10,387 nt of DNA, taken from NCBI GenBank assembly GCA_947627525.1, contig CANQWJ010000032.1, forward strand, positions 1 to 10,387, in the 5' to 3' direction. How positions within the stretch are numbered: position 1 is the stretch's first letter; each line of letters begins with the position of its first letter. The position numbers and the translations under genes are program-made. The stretch comes from an uncultured Bacilli bacterium. Lineage in GTDB: Bacteria; Bacillota_I; Bacilli_A; RF39; UBA660. The notes under the pieces were generated by a model. That model searched no databases. It worked only from the letters and a program-made list of their open reading frames with translations, and had not been told where the DNA came from. Below, piece by piece: positions 1 to 6,300 of this stretch.

Positions 1-184
1 GAGATGTTCAACAAGTGGAAAAACTTGTACTTGTTATGATTACACTCGTAAATGGGTTCCAAGAACTTGTGGTGATCCATATTGCCATAGTTGGGGTGGA
101 TGGTCATCAGGATATAATGAATATAGTTGTTATTCATCAGGTACTAATCAATGTTCAGGAAGAACATATTATAAAGCTCCTTAG
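1..184 (+). CDS. 3' end of a Cys/Tyr/Gly-rich protein, partial
   Basis: This is the last 60 codons of a gene that begins before the window. It is read from base 2 and ends at TAG 182-184. The peptide has seven cysteines (fragment residues 2, 9, 11, 23, 28, 43, 51) and is rich in Tyr, Gly, Ser and Trp, for example CTCYDYTR near the start and CGDPYCHSWGGW in the middle. Such composition suits a secreted or surface protein with disulfides, though metal binding is also possible. I do not recognise a named family. A good intrinsic terminator begins six bases after the stop, which supports this frame. A longer open frame at 15-278 overlaps it but runs through the terminator and has no comparable composition, so I take that one as spurious. 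The function is unknown. The upstream part would be needed to see a signal peptide or domains. Confidence 0.7.
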   Translation, partial: RCSTSGKTCTCYDYTRKWVPRTCGDPYCHSWGGWSSGYNEYSCYSSGTNQCSGRTYYKAP

Positions 185-189
185 TAAAG

Positions 190-220
190 AAATCCTAATT
201 AATTTTAGGATTTTTTCTTT
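190..220 (+). terminator. Intrinsic terminator of the Cys-rich gene
   Basis: AAATCCTAA (190-198) pairs perfectly with TTAGGATTT (205-213) around a six-base loop. A T-rich run to about 220 follows. It lies directly after the stop at 184 and before the next promoter. Confidence 0.85.
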
Positions 221-230
221 TGTCATTTTT

Positions 231-310
231 TGTAAAATGTTATATTGCCTTTACATTATAAAAACAAAAAGTATGTAAAGCTAACGTTTTATAGTTTGTA
301 AATGTTTACA
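231..310. promoter_or_regulatory. Cluster of TGTAAA/TTTACA half-sites
   Basis: The 162-base gap between the first terminator and the gene at 347 carries TGTAAA at 231, 274 and 297, and its complement TTTACA at 250 and 305. Two pairs form perfect dyads: CTTTACAT (249-256) with ATGTAAAG (273-280), and TGTAAA (297-302) with TTTACA (305-310) two bases apart. The second dyad overlaps the proposed -35 box. This looks like a possible operator for a dimeric repressor or activator. In sequence this AT-rich, chance recurrence is a real alternative. Confidence 0.35.
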
Positions 311-324
311 TATGGATTTATACT
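296..324 (+). promoter_or_regulatory. Probable promoter for the 347-2334 unit
   Basis: TTGTAA (296-301) and TATACT (319-324) are separated by 17 bases, a standard sigma-A spacing. TATAAT directly follows at 325-330 as an alternative -10 box, but no well-spaced -35 serves it. The start codon lies about 16 bases beyond the expected transcription start. Confidence 0.5.
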
Positions 325-346
325 TATAATAGGTTAGGAGGCAATT

Positions 347-904
347 ATGAAACAAAAGAAAAAAATATCCGTATTAATGATTTTTTTAGCGCTTGTTTTA
401 ATAGTGACCGGGTATTCTATTTTATTTATTAATGATTATACAGCTGATGCTGAAGAGACTGTTTTTTCTGCCTCTATAATAAAAAATAACTATAAGGCAA
501 ACAATATTAATTTAGAAAATATTTCACGTGAAATTAAAGATATGGGAATATTTGATATTAAGTATTACAATCAAGTTAAAAAAAATTATGATAAAAACAT
601 AGAAGAATTAAGGATAATTGAAAAACATATTCAAAATGTTGAACCAACTTCAAAAAATCTCTTGTATCAATGTGACATTATGGATTATAATGATTATGAT
701 ATCGATAATAAGTGCGACACGATTACCTACAATTATGAATCCATTATTAATGCCTATGTTTCAATGGTTAATAAATATAATGAAGTAATTGATGGTTATA
801 ATGAGTGGAATAAGAAAGATGCTTTAGAAAAATATGAATCATCAAATTACAGCGATTATGTTGATATAAATTTAGATGGTGTCTTTTCTGGGGTGATCAA
901 ATAA
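347..904 (+). CDS. Membrane-anchored protein of unknown function
   Basis: The product has 185 residues and I do not recognise it. A short basic N-terminus (MKQKKK) is followed by one hydrophobic segment at about residues 8-29. This reads as a signal anchor with the remainder outside the cell. The external part is rich in Asn, Lys, Tyr and Ile and looks mostly helical, with likely helices around 45-105 and 125-165. Two cysteines (109 and 123) flank an Asp/Tyr-rich stretch and could form a disulfide. The start is set by AGGAGG at 336-341, five bases before ATG. The stop overlaps the Shine-Dalgarno of the next gene, and the gap is only 11 bases, so the two are almost certainly co-transcribed and perhaps co-translated. 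This makes it a candidate partner or accessory of the membrane glycosidase-like protein that follows, which is inference from position only. Confidence 0.85.
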   Translation: MKQKKKISVLMIFLALVLIVTGYSILFINDYTADAEETVFSASIIKNNYKANNINLENISREIKDMGIFDIKYYNQVKKNYDKNIEELRIIEKHIQNVEPTSKNLLYQCDIMDYNDYDIDNKCDTITYNYESIINAYVSMVNKYNEVIDGYNEWNKKDALEKYESSNYSDYVDINLDGVFSGVIK

Positions 905-915
905 GGAGGACGTTT

Positions 916-2334
916 ATGAACAAAGATGATCAAGACATCGAAATAATTGATGCTTTTGAAAACACAATGACTGTTTTTCATAAGACTCCTCATAATTATA
1001 ATGATCAAGAAAAGAAAAAAGAGAATAATAAAAAGAAAAATATAAAATATATAAATAAAAATAAAAGCGCTAATCGAGTTAGCGCTTTTAAGGGTGAAGT
1101 AAAGACTAATAGAATGCTTCAAGTGTCTCTTATACTATTACCAATAGTTTGTTTAGTATATGTAATATCTCTACATAGTAATAATTTAATAAATGGAAGA
1201 GTTAGCACTTTTTCATTAGTTCTTATTGGCTTATTATTAGTTAGTTTTATTATTGGATTAGTTAGATTTTTTAAAACAAAACAAAAAATTAGTTATATTA
1301 TATTGAAAATGTCTTTTGCTAGTATGTATGTCTTGACTTTTGTTGCTTTTGGTTTCTTATTATATGGAAATGATAGTACAATTCGTGATTATATAATTGA
1401 TAAAGCAATGATGACGAGTAAGCATCAATATCTAGCCTTTTGGCTATTTGATGATGATACTATTAGTGAGAGTTTAACGCAATTGAAACAGGCTACAAAA
1501 GTAGAATTGGATGGTAGTGATAAGATTGAATTTGAAGATATCACTTATAATCCTGCGGTTTATGCTAATAAATACGAAGAAGATATTCTAAAAAAAGATA
1601 ATGAAAATGATTTATATAAAATAATCAAAATTTCTGGTAAAACAATAGGCGCTGATCACAAGTATCGTGGTTATTTAGTAGCTGTCTATGATCCTTCTCG
1701 TGTTAAGATTGCAACTTCAACAGGTGCGGGAACTAATGAAGGATCTTATGGTGAAATTTTATCAATTATTGCTAAAAAAAATAATGCTAAGATTGCTATG
1801 AATGCTGGAGGATTCTATGATCCTTTTTGGAATAGTAATGGTGGAATTCCTCATGGTGTTGTAATTAAAGATGGTGTTGTTAAAAGCGAGTTCCGTCGTG
1901 GTATTTCAACTGGAGGAATGATAGCTTTTACCAATGATAATAAATTAATACTTAAGCGTATGACGGCTGAAGAAGCTCTTGCTATGGGAGTTAGAGATGC
2001 TGTTGACTGGGGACCATTTTTAATTGTCAATGGTAAAAATCAATTTGCTAATGTAAAATACTATTCTTGGGCAACATCAAGAACCGCAATTGGTCAAAGA
2101 AAAGATGGAATTGTTTTACTACTTGTTATTGATGGTGGAAATCAACCAGGAAGTTTTGGAGCAAGCTATGCCGATGTTGCTAAAATAATGGAAAACTATG
2201 GTGCTGTTAATGCTGCTAATTTAGATGGTGGAACATCAACAGCTCTTGTTGAAAACAACAAATATGTAAATACGCCTTGGAATGGTCAACAAAGAACAAT
2301 TCGTAGTCTTCCTAATGCTTGGATTGTTAAATAG
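916..2334 (+). CDS. Membrane protein with external phosphodiester-glycosidase (NAGPA-type) domain
   Basis: The product has 472 residues. Residues 1-67 form a charged, Lys/Asn-rich tail, probably cytoplasmic. Three hydrophobic helices follow at about 69-85, 98-117 and 129-150, which puts the C-terminal domain outside. Residues about 240-470 match the phosphodiester glycosidase family, named after the enzyme that uncovers mannose-6-phosphate by removing GlcNAc from a phosphodiester. Visible family-like blocks are AMNAGGFYD (294-302), PHGVVIKDG (312-320), SRTAIGQRKDGIVLLLVIDGG (388-408, with R389, D406 and G407-408) and ANLDGGTSTAL (434-444). Bacterial members are thought to act on cell-surface polymers with sugar-phosphate linkages, such as teichoic acids. 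The substrate here is unknown. AAGGAGG (903-909) precedes ATG by six bases. Codons 49-58 contain a perfect 12-bp hairpin, described separately. No terminator separates this gene from sigK. Confidence 0.85.
   Translation: MNKDDQDIEIIDAFENTMTVFHKTPHNYNDQEKKKENNKKKNIKYINKNKSANRVSAFKGEVKTNRMLQVSLILLPIVCLVYVISLHSNNLINGRVSTFSLVLIGLLLVSFIIGLVRFFKTKQKISYIILKMSFASMYVLTFVAFGFLLYGNDSTIRDYIIDKAMMTSKHQYLAFWLFDDDTISESLTQLKQATKVELDGSDKIEFEDITYNPAVYANKYEEDILKKDNENDLYKIIKISGKTIGADHKYRGYLVAVYDPSRVKIATSTGAGTNEGSYGEILSIIAKKNNAKIAMNAGGFYDPFWNSNGGIPHGVVIKDGVVKSEFRRGISTGGMIAFTNDNKLILKRMTAEEALAMGVRDAVDWGPFLIVNGKNQFANVKYYSWATSRTAIGQRKDGIVLLLVIDGGNQPGSFGASYADVAKIMENYGAVNAANLDGGTSTALVENNKYVNTPWNGQQRTIRSLPNAWIVK
1062..1090. 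other. Perfect 12-bp hairpin inside the glycosidase gene
   Basis: TAAAAGCGCTAA (1062-1073) pairs with TTAGCGCTTTTA (1079-1090) around the loop TCGAG. It lies in the reading frame for residues 49-58 of the glycosidase-like protein, just before its first membrane helix. The arms contain the GC-rich core AGCGCT in an otherwise extremely A-rich stretch. Read on the minus strand, the stem is followed by a T-rich tract (complement of 1040-1061), so it resembles an intrinsic terminator for antisense transcription. Read on the plus strand it lacks a trailing T run. Confidence 0.8.
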
Positions 2335-2349
2335 ATTAGTCGTTTATTG

Positions 2350-2378
2350 ACGTATTTTGTAAAAATAAAACATATAAT
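2350..2378 (+). promoter_or_regulatory. Putative sigma-E-like promoter of sigK
   Basis: ACGTATT (2350-2356) and CATATAAT (2371-2378) are 14 bases apart. From memory, the Bacillus sigma-E consensus is KMATATT, 14-15 bases, CATACAHT. The match is about 5 of 7 in the -35 and 7 of 8 in the -10. A sigma-A reading (TTGACG at 2347-2352, TATAAT at 2373-2378) needs a poor 20-base spacer. In Bacillus, sigK is transcribed by sigma-E and later by sigma-K, so the match makes biological sense. The expected start near 2384-2386 would leave a leader of only about 10-12 bases. Confidence 0.45.
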
Positions 2379-2398
2379 TGATTGAGGTCGATTATATG
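2371..2398 (+). promoter_or_regulatory. Dyad from the sigK -10 box to its start codon
   Basis: Bases 2371-2381 pair with 2388-2398. Eight perfect outer pairs (CATATAAT with ATTATATG), one T-G position and two more pairs give an 11-bp stem in RNA. The six-base loop TTGAGG holds most of the Shine-Dalgarno. The right arm ends in the sigK ATG (2396-2398) and the left arm is the -10 box. It could be an operator, or an RNA hairpin that hides the start codon on transcripts coming from upstream. Confidence 0.5.
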
Positions 2399-3091
2399 TT
2401 TTTTAAACTATTTGATTTATTTAAAACTTTCTTTATGTTTACGGGAAGTTATTCTAATAATGTCTTTTATGATCCATTATCTTCCGAAGAAGAGGAAAAG
2501 TATATTAAATTAATGCAAATGGGTGATAAAGAAGCTCGTAATAAATTAATTGAACACAATCTTCGTCTAGTTGCTCATATCGTCAAGAAATTTGATAGTA
2601 AAAATACCGATCAAGATGATTTGATTAGTATTGGAACCATTGGTTTAATAAAAGGTGTTGATTCTTATTCACCTTCGCGTGGAACCAAAATAACTACTTA
2701 CTGTGCTCGTTGCATTGAAAATGAGATATTGATGTTCTTTCGAAGCAATAATAAAAATGATAAGAATATATCTTTAAATGAACCAATTGGTTTTGATAAA
2801 GATGGTAATGAAATAACGGTTATGGATGTTTTAAAGTTGCCAAGTCCTGATTTTATTGATGATATTCAAACTAAAGATAATATTAAACTATTGAAAAAGT
2901 ACATAAATGTTCTAACTGATCGTGAAAAAGAAATAATTATCAAAAGATATGGTCTTGATAATAATTTAGAACAAACGCAAAGAGCTATTGCTAAAGAACT
3001 TAAAATATCAAGAAGTTATGTATCTAGAATTGAAAAGAGGGCCCTTACCAAAATATTTAGAGAGTTTATAAAAGAAAATAATACTAAATAG
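2396..3091 (+). CDS. sigK: Sporulation sigma factor SigK, with pro-sequence
   Basis: This is a 231-residue sigma-70-type factor that closely resembles Bacillus SigK, the late mother-cell factor for spore coat and maturation genes. Region 2 includes NKLIEHNLRLVAHIVKKF (49-66), DDLISIGTIGLIKGVDSY (74-91) and GTKITTYCARCIENEILMFFR (96-116), which contains the core- and -10-binding parts. Region 4.2, the helix-turn-helix for the -35 box, is about 194-220 and contains ISRSYVSRIEKRAL. Residues 1-18 are hydrophobic and amphipathic and precede SYSNN, matching the place where pro-SigK is cut by the membrane protease SpoIVFB. Cleavage between S18 and Y19 is inferred by alignment from memory. I chose ATG 2396 because GAGGT (2384-2388) sits seven bases before it; a TTG at 2378 is in frame but lacks a good ribosome site. 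The gene is continuous, with no intervening element of the skin type. SigE is the nearest alternative, but the overall match favours SigK. Confidence 0.88.
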   Translation: MFFKLFDLFKTFFMFTGSYSNNVFYDPLSSEEEEKYIKLMQMGDKEARNKLIEHNLRLVAHIVKKFDSKNTDQDDLISIGTIGLIKGVDSYSPSRGTKITTYCARCIENEILMFFRSNNKNDKNISLNEPIGFDKDGNEITVMDVLKLPSPDFIDDIQTKDNIKLLKKYINVLTDREKEIIIKRYGLDNNLEQTQRAIAKELKISRSYVSRIEKRALTKIFREFIKENNTK

Positions 3092-3116
3092 AGATGAATA
3101 TCATCTCTTTTTCTTT
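3090..3116 (+). terminator. Intrinsic terminator of sigK
   Basis: AGAGATGA (3090-3097) pairs with TCATCTCT (3101-3108) around a three-base loop, and TTTTTCTTT follows. The stem begins inside the sigK stop codon. Confidence 0.88.
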
Positions 3117-3142
3117 ACAAAATTCCTAAAAATAACTATACT
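3114..3142 (+). promoter_or_regulatory. Promoter of the deacetylase/surface-protein unit
   Basis: TTTACA (3114-3119) and TATACT (3137-3142) are 17 bases apart. TATAAT overlaps at 3142-3147 as a second possible -10. The -35 shares bases with the T tract of the sigK terminator. Transcription would start near 3149-3154, giving a leader of about 30 bases. Confidence 0.65.
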
Positions 3143-3160
3143 ATAATTAGGATAGTATAG
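3136..3160. promoter_or_regulatory. Perfect 9-bp dyad over the -10 box, operator-like
   Basis: CTATACTAT (3136-3144) and ATAGTATAG (3152-3160) are exact inverted repeats separated by seven bases. The left arm covers the -10 box and the spacer covers the probable start of transcription. This is a typical position for a repressor operator. No regulator gene is visible in the window. Confidence 0.5.
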
Positions 3161-3179
3161 ATAATAGAAGGTGATAGGG

Positions 3180-4598
3180 ATGAATAAAACACTTATCAAA
3201 ATATTGATTGGTATAGGTTGCTTTGTCATTGTTATTGTAGTTGGAAGTATTTTCTTTTTTAAGAATTTAATATCTCTAAAAGGTGATGAAGTTGTTCAAG
3301 TCGCTTTAAATAGTAATTACGAAGAAAAGGGTGCAAAAACTAATTTTATAGATGATGATAATATTAAGATAACGGGTGAAGTTGACAACAAGAAAGTTGG
3401 AACTTATAAAATCAAATATGAAGTTAAATTTTTAGGAATTAAAGTTGATAAGTATCGTACTGTTGAAGTAGTTGATCGTGAAGCTCCAGAGTTGACATTA
3501 AAGGGTGGCGAAACAGTTAATGTCTGTGGGGATGCTAAATACGAAGAAGAAGGCTATACCGCAACGGATAGTTATGAAGGTGATTTAACAGATAAAGTTA
3601 AAGTTGAAGAAAAAGATGATATTATTTTTTACACTGTTGAGGACAATAGTGGTAATAAGACAACAGTTCGTAGATATATAAATCGTGATGATAAGGAGGC
3701 ACCAAAACTCACATTAGTTGGTAGTTCAACTAGTTCGGTTGTATTGAATTCTAAATATAGTGATCCAGGATATAAAGTTAGTGATAATTGTAGTGAAAAA
3801 GTTGATGTTAAAGTAGAAGGAAAGGTTGATACTAGTAAAACAGGAAATTATACTTTGACTTATACTGCAACAGATGAGGCTGGCAATACGACAACTGTTA
3901 AAAGAAAAGTAAGCGTCGTTAAAAAAACTTCTACGAGTAGTGGAAGTGGAAGCATTCCTGGTAATTGTGTTATCTACTTGACTTTTGATGATGGACCATC
4001 TAAAACGTCAACGCCAAAGATACTAGAAATCTTAAAAAAGAAAAATGTTAAAGCAACATTCTTTGTCATAAATCATAGTTCAAGTCTAGATTATTTGATT
4101 AAACAAGAATATCAAGAAGGACACACGGTGGCACTACACAGTTATACGCACAATTATAAAACAGTTTATTCTTCTAAAACAGCTTTCTATAACGACTTAA
4201 AGAAAATCCAAGATAAAGTTGAAAAATTAACAGGAGTTAAACAAATGATTACCCGTTTCCCTGGTGGTAGTAGTAATACTGTTAGTAGAAATTACAAAAA
4301 AGGAATTATGAGTGAATTAACAAAAGAAATGAAGGAAAAAGGATATCACTATTTTGACTGGAATGTTAGTAGTGGTGATGCTGGAAATGTTAAAACGAGT
4401 GATGCCGTCTACAAAAATGTTACAAAAGGTATAAGTACTAAACGAAGTAATAATGTTGTCTTGATGCATGACTTTGAAAACAATAATAAAACAGTTAACG
4501 CCTTAGAGCGAATTATTGACTATGGACTTGCAAAAGGGTGTAAATTTGATAAAATAGATATGACAACACCAATGGTTACACATGGAGTAAACAATTAA
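3180..4598 (+). CDS. Membrane-anchored polysaccharide deacetylase with Ig-like domains
   Basis: The product has 472 residues. An N-terminal membrane anchor (about 6-30) is followed by three Ig-like beta-sandwich repeats of the DUF5011 kind (about 35-98, 102-167, 173-246), the last two opening with EAPxLTL. A Ser-rich linker (250-259) leads to a NodB-type carbohydrate esterase family 4 domain (about 262-460). Its five motifs are visible: TFDDGP (268-273), HSYTH (320-324, metal histidines), RFPGG (359-363), DWN (393-395) and LMHD (428-431). Family members remove acetyl groups from peptidoglycan or other glycans outside the membrane, often giving lysozyme resistance or acting in spore cortex formation. 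The actual substrate here is unknown. I chose ATG 3180 because AAGGTGA (3168-3174) is spaced five bases before it; GTG 3171 lies inside that site. The gene for the cohesin/cadherin-like protein follows after 10 bases, with AAGGAG overlapping this stop. Confidence 0.9.
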   Translation: MNKTLIKILIGIGCFVIVIVVGSIFFFKNLISLKGDEVVQVALNSNYEEKGAKTNFIDDDNIKITGEVDNKKVGTYKIKYEVKFLGIKVDKYRTVEVVDREAPELTLKGGETVNVCGDAKYEEEGYTATDSYEGDLTDKVKVEEKDDIIFYTVEDNSGNKTTVRRYINRDDKEAPKLTLVGSSTSSVVLNSKYSDPGYKVSDNCSEKVDVKVEGKVDTSKTGNYTLTYTATDEAGNTTTVKRKVSVVKKTSTSSGSGSIPGNCVIYLTFDDGPSKTSTPKILEILKKKNVKATFFVINHSSSLDYLIKQEYQEGHTVALHSYTHNYKTVYSSKTAFYNDLKKIQDKVEKLTGVKQMITRFPGGSSNTVSRNYKKGIMSELTKEMKEKGYHYFDWNVSSGDAGNVKTSDAVYKNVTKGISTKRSNNVVLMHDFENNNKTVNALERIIDYGLAKGCKFDKIDMTTPMVTHGVNN

Positions 4599-4608
4599 GG
4601 AGTTTTTT

Positions 4609-6285
4609 ATGAAAAAGAATAATGGAATGAAAATATGGGGTTTATTAATTAGTCTATTGGCATTTATTTTAATTCCTATTAATATTTATGCTGATGGTAA
4701 TGATAAAGTTGTAGTAAGTGGTGATAACACAGTAGCAGCAGGAGCCAAAAACGTAAAATATGTTGTAACTTTTACACCTGATACAGATAATGCAACTAAA
4801 TCTTGGACTAAATTTACAGCTGATGTAAGTTATAGTAGTTCAATTTTAAAGTTTGAATCAGTTGAAGTAGGAAATGGCTGGAGTGGAATTAAAAAGGATA
4901 ACGGAATTGAACTTAATGTTTCTGGGAATACGACTGCTACTGGAAATATAGTTGCTACATTAGTATTTAGTGTTTTAGATAGTCCAAAAACAAAAACAGA
5001 TACTATAACATTGAAAAATCCAATGGCTTATTATTCTGGCGAAGAAGGTGTTAGTCAAGCCTTAAGTATATCTAACATAACCGGTCAATCAGTTCGTTTA
5101 AAAGAAACTGATAACACTTTAAAAAGTTTAAAGGTTAATGGAACGGCTGTTGATGGTTTTAAATCAGATACTTTTGATTATAATTTAAATGTTGAATCTT
5201 CTGTTAGTACTGCTAAAATTGTTGCAACGGTTAATGAGAGTCATGCTAAGTTAAAAGATGGTAGTGGTAATCGTACTGTCAATTTGGATTATGGTAGTAA
5301 TACCATTAAAGTAATAGTTGTTAGTGAAAGTGGTAAAGAACAGACTTATACTTTAAATATTACAAGAGAAGATACACGTAGTACGGATGCTACTTTATCT
5401 AGTATTACGATTGATGGCGAACCAATTAATAATTTTAGTAGTACAACTTATAAATATGCTTTAAAAAAATATAAACTTACAGCACTAGCCAAAGTGGATG
5501 CTAAAACAACAGATACTAAAGCAAAATATGTTGTAACACCACCTAAATCTTTAGTTGTTGGTGAAAATACTTATACAATTACTGTTACATCTGAGAAAGG
5601 TGATACCGCTATCTATACTGTTGTTGTTAATAATGTTGAAAATGCTATTAATAAGAAGTTAAAAACCTTATCTGTTAAGGGATATGACATTAACTTTGAT
5701 CGTAACAATAATCGTTATGAGATACGCTATAACAAAAATAAATTTAAAAAGTTACATATTTATTACACGACGATGGGAGCAAGCGATGAAGTTGTCGCAA
5801 CGCTTTCTCCTGATATCAATAATGATGAAGAAGCCCTTAAAGATTTAACAGTTGGTGATGAAATAACGATAACAGTAACAGGTATAGATGGCGAAAAAAC
5901 TGAATATACAATTGTTGTCGTTAAAGATAATCGTATCAGTTTCTTTCTTGTGTTAGAGATTTTCTTAATTATTGTTATCATTGGTGTTATTATTATTCTT
6001 GTCATTAAAAGAAAAAAAGATAATGAACAAAAGAGTAAAAGAAAACCTAATAATTATAAGACAACTAAGGTAGACAAAAAAGAAGAGAAAAGTGAAAAAG
6101 AAGAGGAAGAAAGAAAAGAACCTACTCCAAGGAGAAGATCAAAAAGTGCTGTTGAGATAGTCGAAAATGATCGCCCTAAACGTCGTCGTTTCTCAATTTA
6201 TGAAGATGAATATGAAGAAGTCGAAGTAGAAGTTGATGATGATGAAGATGATGATCTTTCTTCAACAAAAGAGTTCCGTCGTTAA
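4609..6285 (+). CDS. Surface protein: cohesin-like and cadherin-like domains, single membrane anchor, charged cytoplasmic tail
   Basis: The product has 558 residues. A signal peptide (1-28, ending YADG) is followed by a cohesin-like beta sandwich (about 33-165). Three repeats of the cadherin-like beta-sandwich type come next (about 168-254, 258-342, 349-437). The first has the classic pattern LKSLKVNGTAVDGF...FDYNLNV, and each repeat ends in a YT(L/V/I)xV-type strand. A membrane helix (about 444-466) and a 92-residue tail follow. The tail is basic at first (KRKKD, RRRSKS, PKRRRF) and then strongly acidic (EDEYEEVEVEVDDDEDDD). This topology suggests binding to surface polymers or proteins outside, with the tail contacting a cytoplasmic partner or nucleic acid; that is inference. 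No sortase motif is seen and no enzyme domain is recognised. It is second in the operon with the deacetylase, so a wall-related role is likely. Start: AAGGAG (4597-4602), six bases before ATG. Confidence 0.85.
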   Translation: MKKNNGMKIWGLLISLLAFILIPINIYADGNDKVVVSGDNTVAAGAKNVKYVVTFTPDTDNATKSWTKFTADVSYSSSILKFESVEVGNGWSGIKKDNGIELNVSGNTTATGNIVATLVFSVLDSPKTKTDTITLKNPMAYYSGEEGVSQALSISNITGQSVRLKETDNTLKSLKVNGTAVDGFKSDTFDYNLNVESSVSTAKIVATVNESHAKLKDGSGNRTVNLDYGSNTIKVIVVSESGKEQTYTLNITREDTRSTDATLSSITIDGEPINNFSSTTYKYALKKYKLTALAKVDAKTTDTKAKYVVTPPKSLVVGENTYTITVTSEKGDTAIYTVVVNNVENAINKKLKTLSVKGYDINFDRNNNRYEIRYNKNKFKKLHIYYTTMGASDEVVATLSPDINNDEEALKDLTVGDEITITVTGIDGEKTEYTIVVVKDNRISFFLVLEIFLIIVIIGVIIILVIKRKKDNEQKSKRKPNNYKTTKVDKKEEKSEKEEEERKEPTPRRRSKSAVEIVENDRPKRRRFSIYEDEYEEVEVEVDDDEDDDLSSTKEFRR

Positions 6286-6300
6286 TTATTAAATAAAACT

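Noticed and set aside
15..278. 87-codon open frame on the plus strand
   Set aside because: It runs through the terminator at 190-220, has no ribosome site, and overlaps the better-supported Cys-rich frame ending at 184.
856..1122. 88-codon open frame on the minus strand
   Set aside because: It is antisense to two good genes, its Phe/Ile-rich product reflects the A-rich coding strand, and it crosses the 12-bp hairpin.
2378..2395. TTG start for sigK, adding six residues
   Set aside because: GAGGT at 2384-2388 serves ATG 2396, and the TTG falls within the -10 box.
3171..3179. GTG start for the deacetylase
   Set aside because: The GTG is part of the Shine-Dalgarno for ATG 3180.
5763..6005. 80-codon open frame on the minus strand
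   Set aside because: It is antisense to the surface-protein gene and has low-complexity Thr/Ile/Ser composition, with no promoter or ribosome site seen.
6234..6258. GAT/GAA repeat tract as a possible microsatellite
   Set aside because: It simply encodes the acidic tail of the surface protein and stays in frame; I see no evidence of phase variation.
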